From contig CAKRRS010000096.1 of the NCBI GenBank assembly GCA_934394665.1, positions 1 through 8,575 of the forward strand: 8,575 bases of DNA, given 5' to 3'. This DNA is from an uncultured Acetatifactor sp. (lineage in GTDB: Bacteria; Bacillota; Clostridia; Lachnospirales; Lachnospiraceae). The notes below the pieces were generated by a model, which did not search any database, was not told the DNA's origin, and saw nothing but the letters and a program-made list of their open reading frames with translations. Within the stretch, counting starts at the first letter, position 1. Each line of letters starts with the position of its first letter. The translations under genes and the position numbers were made by a program. Shown in pieces: positions 6,710 through 8,575 of this stretch.

Positions 6710-6756
6710 GTAAAGCTTTGTAAAAGAAAAAGTAAAGAAAAGTAAAGAAAAGTAAA
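6710..6756. repeat. Five phased GTAAA direct repeats
   Basis: GTAAA starts at 6710, 6720, 6732, 6742 and 6752, so the spacings are 10, 12, 10 and 10 bases, about one helical turn each. The middle part is a clear 10-bp tandem repeat, AGTAAAGAAA, at 6731-6740 and 6741-6750. The array lies directly upstream of the candidate promoter of the phosphate transporter. It could be a bent A-rich UP element or a set of binding sites on one face of the helix. A simple slippage repeat is the plain alternative. Confidence 0.7.
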
Positions 6757-6776
6757 ATTTACATTGCAAGTTTTAC
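6752..6776. promoter_or_regulatory. Inverted repeat over the -35 box, candidate operator
   Basis: GTAAAATTT (6752-6760) and AAGTTTTAC (6768-6776) are inverted repeats with one mismatch (G-U in RNA), separated by seven bases. The repeat overlaps the candidate -35 hexamer at 6764-6769, where a dimeric repressor could block polymerase. No regulator is identified. Confidence 0.45.
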
Positions 6777-6792
6777 CTCTATCTCGTAAAAT
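6764..6792 (+). promoter_or_regulatory. Candidate sigma-A promoter of the phosphate transporter
   Basis: TTGCAA (6764-6769) and TAAAAT (6787-6792) are separated by exactly 17 bases and match the -35 and -10 consensus at four and five of six positions. Upstream DNA is A-rich. Transcription would start near 6799 and give a leader of about 70 bases before the ATG at 6870. Confidence 0.6.
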
Positions 6793-6857
6793 ATATTTTG
6801 GATTGTTTCTGTAAGGACAAAAGGTTTTGATTTCATAGAAGAGAATCAAGAGAGATT

Positions 6858-6863
6858 GAGGGA
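6858..6863 (+). promoter_or_regulatory. Ribosome binding site of the phosphate transporter
   Basis: GAGGGA is six bases before the ATG at 6870, a strong and well-spaced site. Confidence 0.75.
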
Positions 6864-6869
6864 TGAAAA

Positions 6870-8519
6870 ATGAGCTTTGGAACAATATTGTCAATGGCTG
6901 GAGGCCTGGGACTGTTTTTATTCGGAATGGAATTGATGAGTGATTCCATTGAGAAAGTAGCAGGTGCCAGACTTCGTCGTATTCTGGAGATATTCACCAC
7001 GAATAAATTCATGGGTATGATTGTCGGTATCATTTTTACCGGTATTATCCAGTCATCTTCGGCCTGCACGGTTATGGTCGTCAGTTTTGTTAACTCCGGT
7101 CTGATGAATCTGTATCAGGCTGCGGGTGTTATCCTCGGCGCCAACATCGGTACCACGATCACATCACAGTTGGTATCCTTTAATTTATCAAAAATTGCAC
7201 CGCTGATCTTATTGGTGGGTGTGGTCGTGATGATGTTTACGAACAAGGAAAAGGTGCGTAAGGTCGCCGAGGTCGTGGTAGGTTTTGGCATTTTGTTCGT
7301 TGGTCTGAGCACGATGTCCCAGGCTATGGGCAGTATGAAAAATGAGCCTCAGGTAGTGAATCTGCTGATGTCCCTGAAGAATCCGTTTCTGGCAACTTTG
7401 ATGGGATTTGCTCTGACAGCCATTATTCAGAGTTCTTCCGTAACGGTCAGTATTGTACTTTTGTTAGCAAATCAGGATTTGCTGCCGCTGCCGATTACAC
7501 TGTATATTATTCTCGGATGTAATATTGGTGCTTGTGCTACTGCAATGTTAGCTTCCTTAAGCGGTAAGAAAGATGCCAAGAGAGCAGCGTTGATCCATCT
7601 GCTGTTCAACATCATCGGTACGGTGATCATTTACGTTGCATTGTTTATCGCCGGAGACCAGATCGTAGCGCTGATTCAATCCATCTCTGCGGATAACGGC
7701 AGATTCGTAGCAAATGCGCATACGTTGATTAAAATTGCACAGGTAATTATGCTGTTCCCGTTCACCGGATGGCTGGTCAAGATGACTTACCTGATCGTGC
7801 CCGGAGAGGACAAGAAGGTTGGTTACAGAGAGAGCTATCAGTTAAAATATATCGGCGACAAGGTAGTGTTCAACCCGGCTACCGCAGTCGTGGAAGTAGT
7901 GAAGGAACTGGAACGTATGGCTTCCCTGGCAGAAGAGAACCTGAACCGTGCCATGAATGCCCTGATTACTTTGGATGAAGAAGATATAGAAGAAGTCTAT
8001 GAGGTGGAGAAGAACATCAACTTCCTGAATCACGCTATCACAGACTATCTGGTAAAAATCAACCAGACGACCTTGCCGATCGAGGACTTGAACAGCCTGG
8101 GTGCGCTGTTCCATGTGGTAAACGATATCGAGCGCATCGGTGATCATGCAGAGAACGTGGCAGACGCCGCAAAACAGAGAAAAGAAGAAGGCATCTCCAT
8201 CAGCAAAGAAGCGCAGAAAGAACTGGGTGACATGCTCGAAATGGTCAACAAGATCATCCGTTATGCCGTAGAAATGTTCGCCAAGAGTGACGAGACCCAT
8301 ATGCAGGAGATCGTCACCCTGGAAGACCAGGTAGACGAGAAAGAAAGAGAACTCCAGAAGAAACATGTCGAGAGACTGACCAAGGGAGAATGCTCTCCCG
8401 AAGCCGGCATGATCTTTTCAGACATCGTGTCCGGACTGGAGAGAGTGGCAGACCATGCTACCAATATTGCATTTGCTATTACCACCGAAGAGGAAGTGGA
8501 AGAAGGCAAGGCGAACTAA
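6870..8519 (+). CDS. Na+/phosphate cotransporter with C-terminal PhoU-like domain
   Basis: The protein has 549 aa. Residues 1-310 form the membrane part of the type II Na/Pi cotransporter family (NptA/SLC34-like). It has two inverted halves, each with the QSSS signature (61-64 in GIIQSSSACT, 187-190 in AIIQSSSVTV) and a following GANIGTT (90-96) or GCNIGAC (216-222) loop. Several hydrophobic segments are evident, and LIHLLFNIIG (241-250) is typical of the second half. From about 330 to the end is a soluble helical PhoU-like domain with two metal-site motifs, ERIGDHAEN (421-429) and ERVADHATN (524-532). It probably imports phosphate with sodium. The PhoU part may sense or gate transport, but this is not established for the family. 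The gene has its own candidate promoter and is probably not part of the ribF operon. Confidence 0.93.
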   Translation: MSFGTILSMAGGLGLFLFGMELMSDSIEKVAGARLRRILEIFTTNKFMGMIVGIIFTGIIQSSSACTVMVVSFVNSGLMNLYQAAGVILGANIGTTITSQLVSFNLSKIAPLILLVGVVVMMFTNKEKVRKVAEVVVGFGILFVGLSTMSQAMGSMKNEPQVVNLLMSLKNPFLATLMGFALTAIIQSSSVTVSIVLLLANQDLLPLPITLYIILGCNIGACATAMLASLSGKKDAKRAALIHLLFNIIGTVIIYVALFIAGDQIVALIQSISADNGRFVANAHTLIKIAQVIMLFPFTGWLVKMTYLIVPGEDKKVGYRESYQLKYIGDKVVFNPATAVVEVVKELERMASLAEENLNRAMNALITLDEEDIEEVYEVEKNINFLNHAITDYLVKINQTTLPIEDLNSLGALFHVVNDIERIGDHAENVADAAKQRKEEGISISKEAQKELGDMLEMVNKIIRYAVEMFAKSDETHMQEIVTLEDQVDEKERELQKKHVERLTKGECSPEAGMIFSDIVSGLERVADHATNIAFAITTEEEVEEGKAN

Positions 8520-8531
8520 CTTGAAAGTTAG
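8516..8531 (+). other. Small hairpin at the transporter stop codon
   Basis: CTAACT (8516-8521) pairs with AGTTAG (8526-8531) around a TGAA loop, and the TAA stop lies in the left arm. No T-run follows, so it is not a convincing intrinsic terminator. The true terminator may lie beyond the window. Confidence 0.4.
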
Positions 8532-8543
8532 TGAATAATCGTT

Positions 8544-8573
8544 GGCTAACATACTGGCTAGCCTGCCGTAGCC
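8544..8573. repeat. GGCTA / TAGCC repeats at the window edge
   Basis: GGCTA at 8544-8548 and 8556-8560 alternates with TAGCC at 8559-8563 and 8569-8573, allowing either of two short hairpins. The sequence is cut off by the window end. It could be the start of a terminator or of a repeat element. Confidence 0.3.
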
Positions 8574-8575
8574 CC

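Noticed and set aside
7842..8366. 174-codon - strand frame opposite the transporter's PhoU domain
   Set aside because: It lies fully antisense to a well-supported gene, and its His/Phe/Leu-rich protein is typical of a shadow frame.
1..8575. CRISPR array, tRNA, rRNA, insertion sequence or phage genes
   Set aside because: No regularly spaced repeats with unique spacers, no cloverleaf or CCA end, and no transposase, integrase or phage-like protein in any frame.

Overview
The window is a stretch of core bacterial chromosome. It holds the downstream half of a nusA-infB-type translation and RNA-maturation operon, followed by a phosphate transporter gene. Gene content, strong GGAGG-type ribosome binding sites, a TTG start, moderate GC with A/T-rich intergenic DNA, and a very long Q/N/R/G-rich linker in IF-2 suggest a Firmicute, most likely of the Clostridia (Lachnospiraceae-like). 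That assignment rests on style and gene order, not on a marker comparison. All six confident genes are on the + strand.

Layout: infB (16-3033, translation initiation factor IF-2); a 328-bp non-coding gap (3034-3361) full of inverted repeats; rbfA (3362-3781); a DHH/DHHA1 phosphoesterase of the NrnA type (3781-4737); truB (4737-5633); a 127-bp gap; ribF with a TTG start (5761-6672); a 197-bp A-rich gap carrying phased GTAAA repeats and a good candidate promoter; and a Na+/phosphate cotransporter fused to a PhoU-like domain (6870-8519). The last 56 bases are non-coding and hold short repeats.

How the genes work together: IF-2 places initiator tRNA on the ribosome. RbfA matures the 30S subunit. 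TruB makes pseudouridine 55 in tRNA. The NrnA-type enzyme clears very short RNAs and/or pAp. RibF makes FMN and FAD. rbfA, nrnA and truB are joined by one-base TAATG stop/start overlaps, so they are almost certainly co-transcribed and probably translationally coupled. The transporter appears to be a separate unit with its own promoter.

I see no phage, transposon, CRISPR, toxin or defence genes, and no clearly new multi-gene system. The parts not explained by genes are (1) the infB-rbfA gap, with four strong hairpins, one of which pairs across the infB stop codon, plus a thrice-repeated GAAACTTCCGGTG-type motif, and (2) the helically phased GTAAA array and inverted repeat over the transporter promoter. 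All structures were found by eye, without folding energies or database searches.
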